In this document: one piece after another, positions 36,345 to 44,942 of the stretch
How positions within the stretch are numbered: position 1 is the first letter of the stretch
How the letters are laid out: every line of letters begins with the position of its first letter
Made by a program: the position numbers and the translations under genes
The notes under the pieces: generated by a model
The model's database searches: none
Told to the model about the DNA's origin: nothing
The model's input: only the letters and a program-made list of their open reading frames with translations
Source of the DNA: Mycobacterium sp. DL
GTDB lineage: Bacteria > Actinomycetota > Actinomycetes > Mycobacteriales > Mycobacteriaceae
DNA: 64,000 nucleotides
Direction: 5' to 3'
Assembly (NCBI RefSeq): GCF_039729195.1
Contig: NZ_CP155796.1
Span: 1,426,001 to 1,490,000, forward strand

Positions 36345-36934
36345 CCGCCGCGCCGGAACAGACCCAACCCCTCGAGCAGGCATCTCGACAGGCCGCGTTG
36401 CCCGCGGCGGGTGTCGCGCCGGTCGCCGCCCCGGCCGCCGGTTATGCCGGCGCTCTGATCGCTCTCGTCATGCTGGGGGTCGGTGTGGTTGCGCTTCGGG
36501 ACGGCGCTGTGTCGGCCGGATGGCTCGACGGACGCCCGTTCACCACCACCGCCGTCGGCTGGATTGACGGATTGACGTTCGCCTGGTGGATGTATCCCGT
36601 CGGTATCGTCTCGATTCTGCTGGGCGCGTGGTTGGTATCCGCGGCGCTGCGTCCACGGCGCCGGACCGCAGTGGCCGTCACCGCGCGCAGCAGCATCTGG
36701 ATGCGACCCGCCGACCTCGCTCGGTTGGCATCCAGCGCCGCCGAGACGGTACCCGGTGTACTCGACGCCAATTCAAAGGCGACGCTGCACAGCATCACCG
36801 TCACCGCCCATGCCACCTCGGGCGATAGCGCCGGTCGGATCAAGAGTGCGGTCACCGAAGCCGTCCGCGACGCCACCGCGATCGTGAGTGCATCGCCCAG
36901 AATCCGTGTTCGCACCCGCAGACGAGGCGCGTAG
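36341..36934 (+). CDS. Asp23-associated membrane protein (DUF6286-like)
   Basis: The 197-residue protein has two membrane helices (about 34-52 and 82-100) flanking a short extracytoplasmic loop, then a C-terminal domain with Asp23-like repeats ('AETVPGVLDANSKATLHSITVTAHAT'). This architecture matches the DUF6286 membrane partners found in actinobacterial Asp23 operons. GTG 36341 overlaps the previous gene by four bases, and its stop abuts the next start. It probably tethers the soluble Asp23 proteins to the membrane. Confidence 0.78.
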   Translation: MTAAPEQTQPLEQASRQAALPAAGVAPVAAPAAGYAGALIALVMLGVGVVALRDGAVSAGWLDGRPFTTTAVGWIDGLTFAWWMYPVGIVSILLGAWLVSAALRPRRRTAVAVTARSSIWMRPADLARLASSAAETVPGVLDANSKATLHSITVTAHATSGDSAGRIKSAVTEAVRDATAIVSASPRIRVRTRRRGA

Positions 36935-37498
36935 ATGACCCGCTCGGTGACAGGCCTCGACCGGTTCGCCGCTCTCGGCCTGGGACTGCTTTTGATCGCC
37001 GTGGGTGCCGGGCTCTTCGTGTGGAATACGAACTGGATTCCCGGCACCCCGCAGATGATCTCCGCCCCTGGACTTTCCACGGCTTCCGGCACCGGTTGGT
37101 GGCCGTGGGCTGTGGCGGGCGTGGGCCTAGTTCTCACGATTACCGCCCTGCGTTGGCTGTTTGCGCACTCGCCCAAGGCCAGGGTCAAGTCACTGCGCGT
37201 CGTCGCGAATGACCTCGGGACAGTCACGGCCGATCTCGGCGAGGTGGCCACCGCCGCGGCCAACGCTCTCGAACGGTGCCCCGATGCGCACTCGGCCAAG
37301 GGTAAAGCCGTCATCGACAGAGGCGTCCGGGTCATCGATCTCACAGTCACCGCGCACTCACCGTCAACGCTGGCTGAACTCACGGAATCGATCGACACAG
37401 TCCATAGTCAGATCGCTGCCGTCCTGGGCGACACCACCGTCGCCACCCGGACCGTCATCAATCTCGACAAGACTTCTCGTCGTGCGAACGTCAGTTAA
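36935..37498 (+). CDS. AmaP-like alkaline shock response membrane anchor
   Basis: The 187-residue protein has helices at about 12-30 and 56-73 and a C-terminal alpha/beta domain ('VRVIDLTVTAHSPSTLAELTESID') similar to the anchor AmaP, which binds Asp23 in Staphylococcus. It begins directly after the preceding gene stop and closes the operon. AmaP function here is inferred from layout and weak sequence likeness. Confidence 0.75.
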   Translation: MTRSVTGLDRFAALGLGLLLIAVGAGLFVWNTNWIPGTPQMISAPGLSTASGTGWWPWAVAGVGLVLTITALRWLFAHSPKARVKSLRVVANDLGTVTADLGEVATAAANALERCPDAHSAKGKAVIDRGVRVIDLTVTAHSPSTLAELTESIDTVHSQIAAVLGDTTVATRTVINLDKTSRRANVS

Positions 37499-37718
37499 TG
37501 GCGCGTGGTGTCGAAGCCTCCTCGCGGGTTGTGAAATGAGCGGTTCGTCGAGTTTTCGCATTAACTCGCGTGCATGCGTTTAGCCGATTGACGACCGGGA
37601 AAGTTCCGACTGCGGCGCGCTGCAGCGCATGAGGGGTGTAGCTGACAGCGCGCCGCTTCGGCTTGGCAGGTCCTTCGCTGCGCTGTGAAGGTGGCAAACG
37701 CCGGGGATTGCGGCTCAG

Positions 37719-37793
37719 CTGCGAGCCCACAGGCCGGCCGTCGAATTGAGCATGAATGTCGCGGACGGTCACGATGAACGAAAGGTGATCGCG
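37719..37793 (-). pseudogene. Remnant of a three-helix-bundle dimerization-domain gene
   Basis: On the minus strand the frame reads 'DHLSFIVTVRDIHAQFDGRPVGSQ', which matches the VREAYSRFDGRPVRDF core of the intact gene at 33226-33498. An in-frame TAG lies immediately upstream and the sequence diverges after GRPV. No complete start or C-terminal part remains. The rest of the 37499-37937 gap shows no gene. Confidence 0.5.
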
Positions 37794-37937
37794 CTACTAA
37801 CAATGGGCCAACAACTTCGGTCCTGCCGACGATGTTCCCAGGTCGTCGGGTTCAACGAATCGTGATGCCGGGCGAGTGCGTTCTGCACGCTCTACCGTTG
37901 GAACTCAGTTCGAGTTCGTTGATCAGATGGGGTCACG

Positions 37938-38294
37938 GTGTCCAAACCCAGGAGAACGGCGCCCGATGACGGCGCCTTGGCGTTCGCGCTGGCCGCCACG
38001 GCATGCCCGCTTTTGAGCCGGATCGAGGCCGACCGCATATACATCGCGATCGGTGTCGGGGACACCTTCGAGGCGATCGATGCTCTGATCACCGTCATCG
38101 CGCGGGACTGCATCCCGCTTGGCGAGGACCTCGTGGCCACCATTGCGGCCTGGCTGGACTGCTATGGCGGCCAAGCCGCGGAACCGCGGCTACGTCAACT
38201 CCTGGCTGGTGTCGAAAGCGTTACGACGCAACAGGTATTGCCGTTCGAGCGGCAATTCGGCGATGCGACGACCAACTACCAGCAGTCCGGTTAG
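37938..38294 (+). CDS. Conserved hypothetical protein
   Basis: The 118-residue soluble protein has an Ala/Leu-rich helical composition ('AFALAATACPLLSRIEADRI', 'TFEAIDALITVIARDCIPLG', 'LVATIAAWLDCYGG'). GTG start. No domain was recognised, and there is no signal or membrane helix. It stands alone between the Asp23 locus and a decayed toxin-antitoxin pair. Coding is supported by a clean frame with typical composition only. Confidence 0.6.
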   Translation: MSKPRRTAPDDGALAFALAATACPLLSRIEADRIYIAIGVGDTFEAIDALITVIARDCIPLGEDLVATIAAWLDCYGGQAAEPRLRQLLAGVESVTTQQVLPFERQFGDATTNYQQSG

Positions 38295-38299
38295 ACAAT

Positions 38300-38396
38300 C
38301 ACTCGACGCGACACCGGATGTGGAATCTGTCGCGCTTTTTGCTTCTGACGCCACGGTTGATGTGGAGGTAATCAGGTCCCGGTCGGGGGCGATCAC
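38300..38396 (-). pseudogene. Possible decayed toxin of a VapBC pair
   Basis: A GTG overlaps the antitoxin stop as GTGA, the usual vapB-vapC junction. The frame begins 'VIAPD', as VapC toxins often start, then loses any PIN-domain likeness within about 30 codons. The conserved acidic residues of a PIN nuclease are absent. It may be a chance frame; the junction is the main support. Confidence 0.3.
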
Positions 38397-38631
38397 CGCC
38401 GAACGCGGTCCATGGTTTCCCGAACGATGTCATCGGTCAACGGGGGCAGCGCCCGGACCGGCTCCGCAACGAGAACCGAGCCGTCGCGAACCAGTTCCAC
38501 TTCGGTCGGCGCTGGTTCGATCTCGATGCGTCCGTCATGCTCTGTGATTTCGACCTGCTGGTGTCCGCGCACACCGAGACGATCGCGAATCCGCTTGGGG
38601 ATCACCAGACATCCCGCCGGATCGTTCTCAT
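38393..38631 (-). pseudogene. VapB/AbrB-type antitoxin with frameshifted N-terminus
   Basis: The minus-strand frame encodes 'AGCLVIPKRIRDRLGVRG', an AbrB/SpoVT fold, then an acidic antitoxin tail ending 'DDIVRETMDRVRR'. The natural start ATG AGA ACG ATC (38631) is out of frame: the next bases give a stop after nine codons. Adding one GATC (ACGATCGATCCG in place of ACGATCCG) would restore 'MRTIDPAGCLVIPK'. A 4-bp deletion is therefore likely. Translation could restart at GTG 38605 but would lose the first strand. Confidence 0.65.
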
Positions 38632-38687
38632 GGCTTTGAAGCTACCGGTTCCCGCAAGGTCGCCGCACTGGCAGTAGCGGCCCAGGT

Positions 38688-39035
38688 CTAACGCAGCCCG
38701 CCGCGGATGCCGGTGTGCCAGCCGCTGTTGAACCCGGGCGCGCGCGTGCCGCGTGGCCTGGTCGGCACGGCCTTCATCGATTCCTTCACCTCGCCGTGGG
38801 CGTGCACGTCGCCGATGTCGGTGCCGCGCACCTCACCCCATGTCGCGTCGTGGCGGACGCCGCCTTGTGACGACGACGCAGCCTGGCGACTGCTCACCCG
38901 GGGGTCGGCGCCGAACTCGGTGACGTCGGCTTGGGCGGTTCCGGCGCTGACGCCGATGAAGACGGCTGACGCGGCGACGACGATCGCACCGATCCCGCCG
39001 AGTTTGGTCACCGCGCGGGTGGTGGTCGTGGCCAT
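38688..39035 (-). CDS. Secreted hypothetical protein
   Basis: The 115-residue precursor has a signal peptide ('GAIVVAASAVFIGVSAGTAQA', split at about residue 36 before DVTEF) and a polar mature part rich in Gly, Arg and His without cysteines. The ATG follows CAGGAGACTC. No domain recognised. It faces the decayed VapBC pair. Function unknown. Confidence 0.72.
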   Translation of the reverse strand: MATTTTRAVTKLGGIGAIVVAASAVFIGVSAGTAQADVTEFGADPRVSSRQAASSSQGGVRHDATWGEVRGTDIGDVHAHGEVKESMKAVPTRPRGTRAPGFNSGWHTGIRGGLR

Positions 39036-39128
39036 TTCTGGGAGTCTCCTGAATAGTCGCTGGCAGAATGCTGTTGATCACCTGGTTGCCCAGCACCATA
39101 ACAAGCGACGTACGACGTGTCTGCGGTC

Positions 39129-39165
39129 CCGTCGAAAAAGCAGGATCAGGAACGACTTTCGACGG
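39129..39165 (-). terminator. Stem-loop terminator after SufE-like gene
   Basis: The perfect 9-bp inverted repeat CCGTCGAAA / TTTCGACGG (39129-39137, 39157-39165) starts 12 bases after the sufE-like stop on the minus strand, with a 19-base loop. It would end the sseA-sufE transcript. There is no long U tract, so efficiency is uncertain. Confidence 0.5.
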
Positions 39166-39176
39166 CCGAGCCGCCC

Positions 39177-39587
39177 CTACTGCAGGCGGCGCTTGATCCG
39201 CGAAAGCATCGCTGACATGCCACGCAGCCGCAGCGGGCTGATCAGCGCCGCCAGACCCAGGTCGCTGTAGAAGTCGTCGGGGACCGCGAGGATGTCCGCC
39301 GCCGACTGCCCGTCGAGGCCGGTAGCCAGGATCGAGGCGAAGCCGCGGGTGGTCGGGGCCTCGGCGGGCGCGCTGAAGAACAGCCGCACATGGGAGCGGT
39401 CCGCGGCGTCGACGTGCAGGAACAGCGGCGACTGGCATTCGGGCACGGGTTCCATCGCCGCCTCTTCGAGGTCGGCGGGCAGATCGGGGAGGTCGTTGGC
39501 GAATTCCAGCAGCATGGCCAGCTTGTCCTGGCCTTCGACCTCCTGGAAGTCGGAGACCACCTCGGCCAACGGAGCCGGCAGGGTCAC
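39177..39587 (-). CDS. SufE-like sulfur acceptor protein
   Basis: The 136-residue SufE-family protein accepts sulfur from a cysteine desulfurase or sulfurtransferase. The active Cys is in '[13 protein letters not shown]' (about residue 45), and '[20 protein letters not shown]' and '[18 protein letters not shown]' are family segments. GTG 39587 overlaps the sseA stop (GTGA); the frame upstream of it is sseA antisense shadow. It corresponds to M. tuberculosis Rv3284, next to sseA. A persulfide relay from SseA is plausible. Confidence 0.88.
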   Translation of the reverse strand: MTLPAPLAEVVSDFQEVEGQDKLAMLLEFANDLPDLPADLEEAAMEPVPECQSPLFLHVDAADRSHVRLFFSAPAEAPTTRGFASILATGLDGQSAADILAVPDDFYSDLGLAALISPLRLRGMSAMLSRIKRRLQ

Positions 39588-40471
39588 GGAGCCGAACCCG
39601 GCTCTTCCCCGACGGCGACCGGCACCCGTACCGCGTTGCCCCATTCGGTCCAGGAGCCGTCGTAGTTGCGCACGTTGGGATACCCGAGCAGATGCGTCAG
39701 CACGAACCAGGTGTGGCTGGAGCGCTCGCCGATGCGGCAGTAGACGACGGTGTCATCGTCGGCGGACAGGTAGCCGTAGAGGTCGTCGAGTTCGGCGCGG
39801 CTGCGGAACTTGCCGTTGTCCAGCGCGGCCTTGGCCCACGGGATCGACACGGCGGTCGGGATGTGGCCGCCGCGCAACGCGCCCTCTTCGGGGTAGTCGG
39901 GCATGTGGGTGCGCTCGCCGGTGTACTCCTGCGGGGACCGTACGTCGATCAGCGGCTGGGAACCCAGGACCGACAGAACGTCCTCTTTGAATGCCCGGAT
40001 CGGGGCGTCGTTGCGCTCCACGACGGGATAACCCTCGGTCTGCTTGGACGGCACGTCGAGGTTGGTGTCGCGGCCGTCGGAGATCCACAGGTTGCGGCCA
40101 CCGTCGAGCAGGCGGACGTCGGGGTGGCCGAACAGCGTGAACACCCACAGCGCGTAGGCCGCCCACCAGTTGCTCTTGTCGCCGTAGATGACGACGGTGT
40201 CGTCGCGCGAGATGCCCTTGCGGTTCATCAGGTCGGCGAACTGCTCGCCGGTGATGTAGTCACGCACGTGGGCGTCGTTGAGGTCGGTGTGCCAGTCGAT
40301 CTTGACCGCACCGGGGATGTGGCCGGTGTCGTAGAGCAGCACGTCTTCGTCGGATTCGACGATCGCCAGGCCCGGCCGGCCCAGGTTTCCGGAGAGCCAG
40401 TCGGCGGTGACCAGGCGTTCAGGGTGGGCGTAGGACTGCAGTGTGGGGCTGGGATCAGCAGGTAGCGGCAC
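39584..40471 (-). CDS. sseA: Thiosulfate/3-mercaptopyruvate sulfurtransferase SseA
   Basis: The 295-residue two-domain rhodanese transfers sulfur from thiosulfate or mercaptopyruvate to thiol acceptors. The C-terminal domain has the active loop '[17 protein letters not shown]', with the catalytic Cys; the N-terminal domain has the inactive '[17 protein letters not shown]' counterpart. It is translationally coupled to the SufE-like gene as in M. tuberculosis Rv3283-Rv3284. In that species SseA is tied to oxidative-stress defence with MoeZ-like partners. Confidence 0.92.
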   Translation of the reverse strand: MPLPADPSPTLQSYAHPERLVTADWLSGNLGRPGLAIVESDEDVLLYDTGHIPGAVKIDWHTDLNDAHVRDYITGEQFADLMNRKGISRDDTVVIYGDKSNWWAAYALWVFTLFGHPDVRLLDGGRNLWISDGRDTNLDVPSKQTEGYPVVERNDAPIRAFKEDVLSVLGSQPLIDVRSPQEYTGERTHMPDYPEEGALRGGHIPTAVSIPWAKAALDNGKFRSRAELDDLYGYLSADDDTVVYCRIGERSSHTWFVLTHLLGYPNVRNYDGSWTEWGNAVRVPVAVGEEPGSAP

Positions 40472-40533
40472 GCGGCAAGCCTACCGTCGTTGCCGCGAGC
40501 CTCCGAAGCCGCCGAGATTTTTTCGCCGGACAC

Positions 40534-40558
40534 GTTTCATCTCCGAGGGTGTGGGTAC
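40534..40558 (+). promoter_or_regulatory. Candidate SigF promoter upstream of MFS transporter
   Basis: GTTT (40534-40537), 15 bases, then GGGTAC (40553-40558) matches the SigF consensus with one -10 mismatch. It is 90 bases upstream of the transporter TTG start, in the gap divergent from sseA. Confidence 0.4.
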
Positions 40559-40647
40559 GTGGGGCTAGCACGCAGCCGATCTCGACGAACGGTCTGCTTT
40601 GCGTTCGATGGTGTTCGCGGAGAGGCCCCGACCTGAGGAGCTCCCCG

Positions 40648-42024
40648 TTGAGCAATCCCGAACAACCCACCGCCGCTGAGCCTGCCGACGCGCCACCTGG
40701 CGTATTGAAGAAGGCCATCGCGGCCTCGGCCATCGGAAACGCCACCGAATGGTTCGACTACGGCCTCTACGCCTACGGCGTCACCTACATCTCCGCGGCG
40801 ATCTTCCCGGGCGACACGGCCGAAGCCACGCTGTTCGCGCTGATGACCTTCGCGGTGTCCTTCCTGGTGCGCCCGCTGGGCGGGTTCGTGTGGGGACCGC
40901 TCGGTGACAAACTCGGGCGCCGGCAGATCCTGGCGATCACGATCGTGCTGATGGCCGGCGCCACCTTCTGCGTCGGCCTGGTCCCGACCTACGACGCGAT
41001 CGGGTTCTGGGCGCCCGTACTGATGATTCTGCTGCGAATGATCCAGGGCTTCTCCACCGGCGGTGAGTACGGCGGAGCGGCGACGTTCATGGCCGAGTAC
41101 GCGCCACCTCGGCGCCGCGGATTCCTGGGCAGCTTCCTCGAATTCGGCACGCTGGCAGGCTTTTCCGCGGGCGCGCTGATGATGCTCGGGTTCTCGCTGG
41201 TGCTCGGTGACGATGCGATGAGCAGCTGGGGCTGGCGGGTGCCGTTCCTGGTCGCGGCTCCTCTCGGACTGATCGGGATCTACCTGAGGATGAAGCTCGA
41301 GGACACCCCGGTGTTCAAGGAACTGGAGGACCAGGGCAAGGAAGAAGAGAGCGTCGGGGCGGCGTTCAAGGATCTGATCACCCGTTACTGGGCGCCGATC
41401 CTGAAGCTGGGCGGCCTGGTCGTGGCGCTCAACGTCGTGAACTACACGCTGCTGAGCTACATGCCGACCTACCTGGAGCAGGCGATCGGGCTGTCCACCG
41501 ACATGTCGCTGGTGGTGCCGATCATCGGCATGCTCGCCATGATGGTGTTCGTCCCGTTCGCGGGGCATCTGTCCGACCGGGTCGGCCGCAAGCCGCTGTG
41601 GTGGGTGTCGCTGGGCGGCCTGTTCATCGCGGTGGTGCCGATGTTCATGCTGATGTCGACCGGCCCGTTGGGTGCTCTGATCGGCTTCGCCGTGCTGGGC
41701 CTGCTGTATGTGCCTCAGCTGGCGACGATCTCGGCGATGTTCCCGGCGATGTTCCCGACGCAGGTGCGCTTTGCGGGCTTCGCGATCGCCTACAACGTGT
41801 CGACGTCGATCTTCGGTGGCACCGCGCCGGCGCTCAACGAGTGGCTGGTCGGCGAGACCGGCAACAACCTGTGGCCGGCGTTCTACATGATGGCCGCGGT
41901 CGCGGTCGGTGCCATCGCGCTCAGCAGGGTTCCGGAGACCACCCGCTGCCCGATCAACGGCACCGAGATCCCCGGAACTGCCGAGGCGCCAAGGCAGTTG
42001 GAGTACGCGGACAGTCGGTCCTGA
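40648..42024 (+). CDS. MFS transporter, metabolite:H+ symporter (MHS/ProP-like) family
   Basis: The 458-residue, 12-helix transporter has the MHS signatures 'GNATEWFDYGLYAYG' at the first helix, 'GPLGDKLGRRQIL' in loop 2-3 and 'RMIQGFSTGGEYGGAATFMAEYAP'-type sequence around residues 131-150. Such transporters import proline/betaine, 2-oxoglutarate, citrate or related acids with protons. TTG 40648 is chosen because CTGAGGAG lies seven bases upstream. It is convergent with the aminotransferase (4 bases apart) and probably supplies the substrate of that pathway. Confidence 0.9.
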   Translation: MSNPEQPTAAEPADAPPGVLKKAIAASAIGNATEWFDYGLYAYGVTYISAAIFPGDTAEATLFALMTFAVSFLVRPLGGFVWGPLGDKLGRRQILAITIVLMAGATFCVGLVPTYDAIGFWAPVLMILLRMIQGFSTGGEYGGAATFMAEYAPPRRRGFLGSFLEFGTLAGFSAGALMMLGFSLVLGDDAMSSWGWRVPFLVAAPLGLIGIYLRMKLEDTPVFKELEDQGKEEESVGAAFKDLITRYWAPILKLGGLVVALNVVNYTLLSYMPTYLEQAIGLSTDMSLVVPIIGMLAMMVFVPFAGHLSDRVGRKPLWWVSLGGLFIAVVPMFMLMSTGPLGALIGFAVLGLLYVPQLATISAMFPAMFPTQVRFAGFAIAYNVSTSIFGGTAPALNEWLVGETGNNLWPAFYMMAAVAVGAIALSRVPETTRCPINGTEIPGTAEAPRQLEYADSRS

Positions 42025-42027
42025 TGG

Positions 42028-43284
42028 TCAGCCGGAGACGACCGCGCTGACCGCGTCGGCCCAGATCCCGACCGCCTCGTCGACCTGGTCGGCGTCGACG
42101 ACCAGCGCGGGGATGAACCGCACCACCTGCCCCCAGGCGCCGCAGGTGAGCAGCAGCAGTCCGCGCCGGGCGGCTTCCTGCTGGGCGGCGGCGGCCAGCT
42201 TGCCATCGGGTTTGCCTGCGGCGTCGCGGAATTCGTTGCCGATCATCAGGCCCAGGCCGCGAACGTCGGTGATCTCGTCGTACTTGTCGGCCACCAGCGA
42301 CAGCCCGTGACGCAGTTGGGTGCCCCGCTGGGCGGAGTTGTCGACCAGGCCTTCGTCGCGGATCACGTCGAGGGTGGCGACCGCCGCCGCGCAGGCGACT
42401 GCGTTGCCGCCGTAGGTGCCGCCCTGGGATCCCGGCCATGCCTTGGCCATCAGCTCTTCCGACGCCGCGATCGCCGACAGCGGGAAGCCCGACGCCAGCC
42501 CCTTGGCGGTGATCAGGATGTCCGGCCGGACGGCGAAATGGTCATGCCCCCAGAACTTTCCGGTCCTTCCGAAACCGGTCTGCACCTCGTCGACGACCAG
42601 CAGGATGCCGTGTTCGTCGGCGCGTTGCCGCAGCCCGGCCAGGAAGCGCTCGTTGGCGGGCACGTATCCGCCCTCGCCGAGCACGGGTTCGACGACGAAC
42701 GCGGCGGTGTCGGCGGGGGAGGTGACCGTCTGCAGCAGGTAGTCCAGCTGGGTCAGCGCGAAGTCGGTGGCCTGCTCGACGGGCCAGCCGTAGTGGGTGG
42801 GGTCCGGGAACGGCGCGATGTGGACGCCGGCCATCAGCGGCGAGAATCCGGAGCGGAACTTGGTGCCGGAGGTGGTCATCGAGGCCGCCGCGACGGTGCG
42901 GCCGTGGAAACCGCCGTGGAAGACGACGACGTTGGGGCGCCCGGTGGCCTGGCGGCTCAGTCGCAGCGCGGCCTCGACGGCCTCGCTGCCGGAGTTGGCG
43001 AAGAACAGCCGGTCCAGGCCCGCGGGCAGCACCTCACCCAGGCGCTCGACGAGTGTCAGCATCGGGCGGTGCATGACGGTGGTGTACTGCGCGTGGATCA
43101 GCGTGCCCACCTGCCGCTGGGCGGCCTCGACGACCCGGGGGTGGCAGTGCCCGGTGCTGGTCACGCCGATGCCGGCGGTGAAATCCAGGTAGCGGCGGTC
43201 GGCTTCGTCGAACAGCAGAACGCCCTCCCCGCGGGCGGCCAGGACGCCGGTAGCTTGCTTGAGCATGGGCGAAAGTTCGGTCAC
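42028..43284 (-). CDS. Class III aminotransferase (GABA/omega-amino acid aminotransferase-like)
   Basis: The 418-residue PLP enzyme has 'NSGSEAVEAALRLSRQATGR' around residues 96-115, Asp in 'LVVDEVQTGFGRTG', and the PLP lysine in 'LITAKGLASGFPLSA'. Class III members move terminal amino groups to pyruvate or 2-oxoglutarate, leaving a semialdehyde. The divergent partner is a semialdehyde dehydrogenase, which suits a GABA-like route. The two starts share a 77-bp gap with an ATTGTCAACAAT palindrome. The exact amino donor is not known. Confidence 0.88.
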   Translation of the reverse strand: MTELSPMLKQATGVLAARGEGVLLFDEADRRYLDFTAGIGVTSTGHCHPRVVEAAQRQVGTLIHAQYTTVMHRPMLTLVERLGEVLPAGLDRLFFANSGSEAVEAALRLSRQATGRPNVVVFHGGFHGRTVAAASMTTSGTKFRSGFSPLMAGVHIAPFPDPTHYGWPVEQATDFALTQLDYLLQTVTSPADTAAFVVEPVLGEGGYVPANERFLAGLRQRADEHGILLVVDEVQTGFGRTGKFWGHDHFAVRPDILITAKGLASGFPLSAIAASEELMAKAWPGSQGGTYGGNAVACAAAVATLDVIRDEGLVDNSAQRGTQLRHGLSLVADKYDEITDVRGLGLMIGNEFRDAAGKPDGKLAAAAQQEAARRGLLLLTCGAWGQVVRFIPALVVDADQVDEAVGIWADAVSAVVSG

Positions 43285-43295
43285 GGTGAGGTCCT

Positions 43296-43326
43296 AGATT
43301 GTCGACGGGTAGATTGTCAACAATCT
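43296..43326. promoter_or_regulatory. GntR-type operator between aminotransferase and semialdehyde dehydrogenase
   Basis: The palindrome AGATTGTCAACAATCT (43311-43326) with a half-copy AGATTGTC at 43296-43303 lies in the 77-bp divergent gap. Its 12-bp core ATTGTCAACAAT recurs at 48172-48183 and, reversed, at 48955-48966. TTGT-N2-ACAA fits FadR/VanR-type GntR operators, and a GntR/FCD gene is encoded at 46777. Confidence 0.72.
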
Positions 43327-43361
43327 AACGGACGTGGCGCAGCAACTGAAGAGGTGGTGGA

Positions 43362-44819
43362 GTGAACGAGGCACGGGTGGTCGCAGCCGTGGACAAACAG
43401 CTGTTCATCGGTGGTAAGTGGGTGGATGCCACCGGCGGGCGCACATCGGAGGTGATCGACCCCGCGACCGGCAGCGTGCTGTGCGTGGTAGCCGACGCGT
43501 CGCCGGAGGACGGCCGCGCCGCACTCGACGCCGCCGTGGCCGCCCAACCGGCCTTCGCCGCGACGCCGCCGCGGGAGCGCGCCGACATCCTGATGCGCGC
43601 GTTCGAGTTGCTGCACGAACGCGTCGACGACCTCGCGCTGCTGATGACGCTGGAGATGGGTAAACCGCTCGCCGAGTCCCGCGGTGAGATCGCTTACGCC
43701 GCAGAGTTCTTCCGGCACTTCGCCGGCGAGGCGGTCCGCATCGACGGCGGTTATCAGACCGCGCCGGCCGGTGGGTCACGCTTCCTGGTGGCCCGTCAGC
43801 CGGTGGGGCCGTGCCTGCTGATCACGCCGTGGAACTTCCCGATGGCGATGGGCACCCGCAAGCTCGGTCCGGCTATCGCCGCGGGATGCACCAGCGTCAT
43901 CAAACCCGCACCGCAGACACCGCTGTCGATACTGGCGCTGATGGACATCCTGGCCCACGCCGGACTGCCCGCCGGCGCGGTCAACTGCATCAGCACCACC
44001 GAGGCCGGCGCGGTGCTGGAGCCGATGATCCGGTCGGGTCTGGCGCGCAAGCTGTCGTTCACCGGTTCCACGCAGGTGGGCCGGATTCTGCTGGAGCAGT
44101 GCGCTGAGAAGGTGCTGCGCACGTCGATGGAACTCGGCGGCAACGCCCCGGTGCTGGTGTTCGCCGACGCCGATCTCGACGAAGCCGTTGAGGGGGTCTT
44201 CGCCGCCAAGATGCGCAACATGGGCGAGGCGTGCACCGCCGCCAACCGGATCTACGTTCACTCGTCGGTGATCGAGGAGTTCGGCCGCCGACTGGCCGAG
44301 CGGATGGCGGGGCTGACGGTCGGCCGCGGCACCGACGCCGGCGTCAACGTCGGACCGCTGATCGACGACGCGGCGCTGCGCAAGGTCCAGACGCTGGTCG
44401 CCGACGCCGTCAAGCGTGGTGCCACGGTGCTGACCGGTGGCGAGGCAACCGGGGGAGCGGGATACTTCTACCCGCCGACGGTGCTGACGGGTGTGCCGCG
44501 GGATGCGGCGATGAGCTCGCAGGAGATCTTCGGCCCCGTCGCGCCGCTGACCCCGTTCGAGACCGAGGACGAGGCGGTCGCGGCAGCCAACGACACCGAA
44601 TTCGGTTTGATCGCTTACGTTTTCACCAAAGATCTGCGCCGTTCGCTGCGGGTGGCCGAGGCGCTGGACACCGGGATGGTGGGCCTGAACCAGGGTGTGG
44701 TGTCCAATCCGGCGGCCCCGTTCGGCGGGGTCAAGGCCTCCGGTCTGGGACGTGAGGGTGGGGCGATCGGCATCGACGAATTCCTGGAGACGAAGTACAT
44801 CGGCATCAAGATGGGCTAG
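43362..44819 (+). CDS. NAD(P)-dependent succinate-semialdehyde dehydrogenase-like aldehyde dehydrogenase
   Basis: The 485-residue ALDH has catalytic Glu in 'MELGGNAPVLVFADADLDE' and Cys in 'MRNMGEACTAANRIYVH', plus 'LITPWNFPMAMGTRKLGPA' and 'VSNPAAPFGGVKASGLGREGG', all typical of GabD-type enzymes. It would oxidise the semialdehyde made by the divergent aminotransferase to a dicarboxylate. GTG start with GAGGTGGTG upstream. The operator at 43311 lies about 36 bases before the start, well placed to repress. Confidence 0.88.
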   Translation: MNEARVVAAVDKQLFIGGKWVDATGGRTSEVIDPATGSVLCVVADASPEDGRAALDAAVAAQPAFAATPPRERADILMRAFELLHERVDDLALLMTLEMGKPLAESRGEIAYAAEFFRHFAGEAVRIDGGYQTAPAGGSRFLVARQPVGPCLLITPWNFPMAMGTRKLGPAIAAGCTSVIKPAPQTPLSILALMDILAHAGLPAGAVNCISTTEAGAVLEPMIRSGLARKLSFTGSTQVGRILLEQCAEKVLRTSMELGGNAPVLVFADADLDEAVEGVFAAKMRNMGEACTAANRIYVHSSVIEEFGRRLAERMAGLTVGRGTDAGVNVGPLIDDAALRKVQTLVADAVKRGATVLTGGEATGGAGYFYPPTVLTGVPRDAAMSSQEIFGPVAPLTPFETEDEAVAAANDTEFGLIAYVFTKDLRRSLRVAEALDTGMVGLNQGVVSNPAAPFGGVKASGLGREGGAIGIDEFLETKYIGIKMG

Positions 44820-44826
44820 GCCTTTG

Positions 44827-44878
44827 CGTTGAGACTGCAGCCGCGGCGCCCTCCTCCGTTGAGACTGCAGCCACGGCG
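44827..44878 (+). repeat. Direct repeat, two 22-bp copies 30 bp apart
   Basis: CGTTGAGACTGCAGCC plus six further bases occurs at 44827-44848 and 44857-44878 with one mismatch. It is the left edge of the gene-free 44820-45179 stretch that begins the insertion-like segment interrupting the catabolic region. Confidence 0.7.
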
Positions 44879-44942
44879 GGCTTTTGGGGCTTTTCTGCAC
44901 CCTCACCGCAGTGTCAACGCGGGGGGTGTGGGTTGCAGTTCA

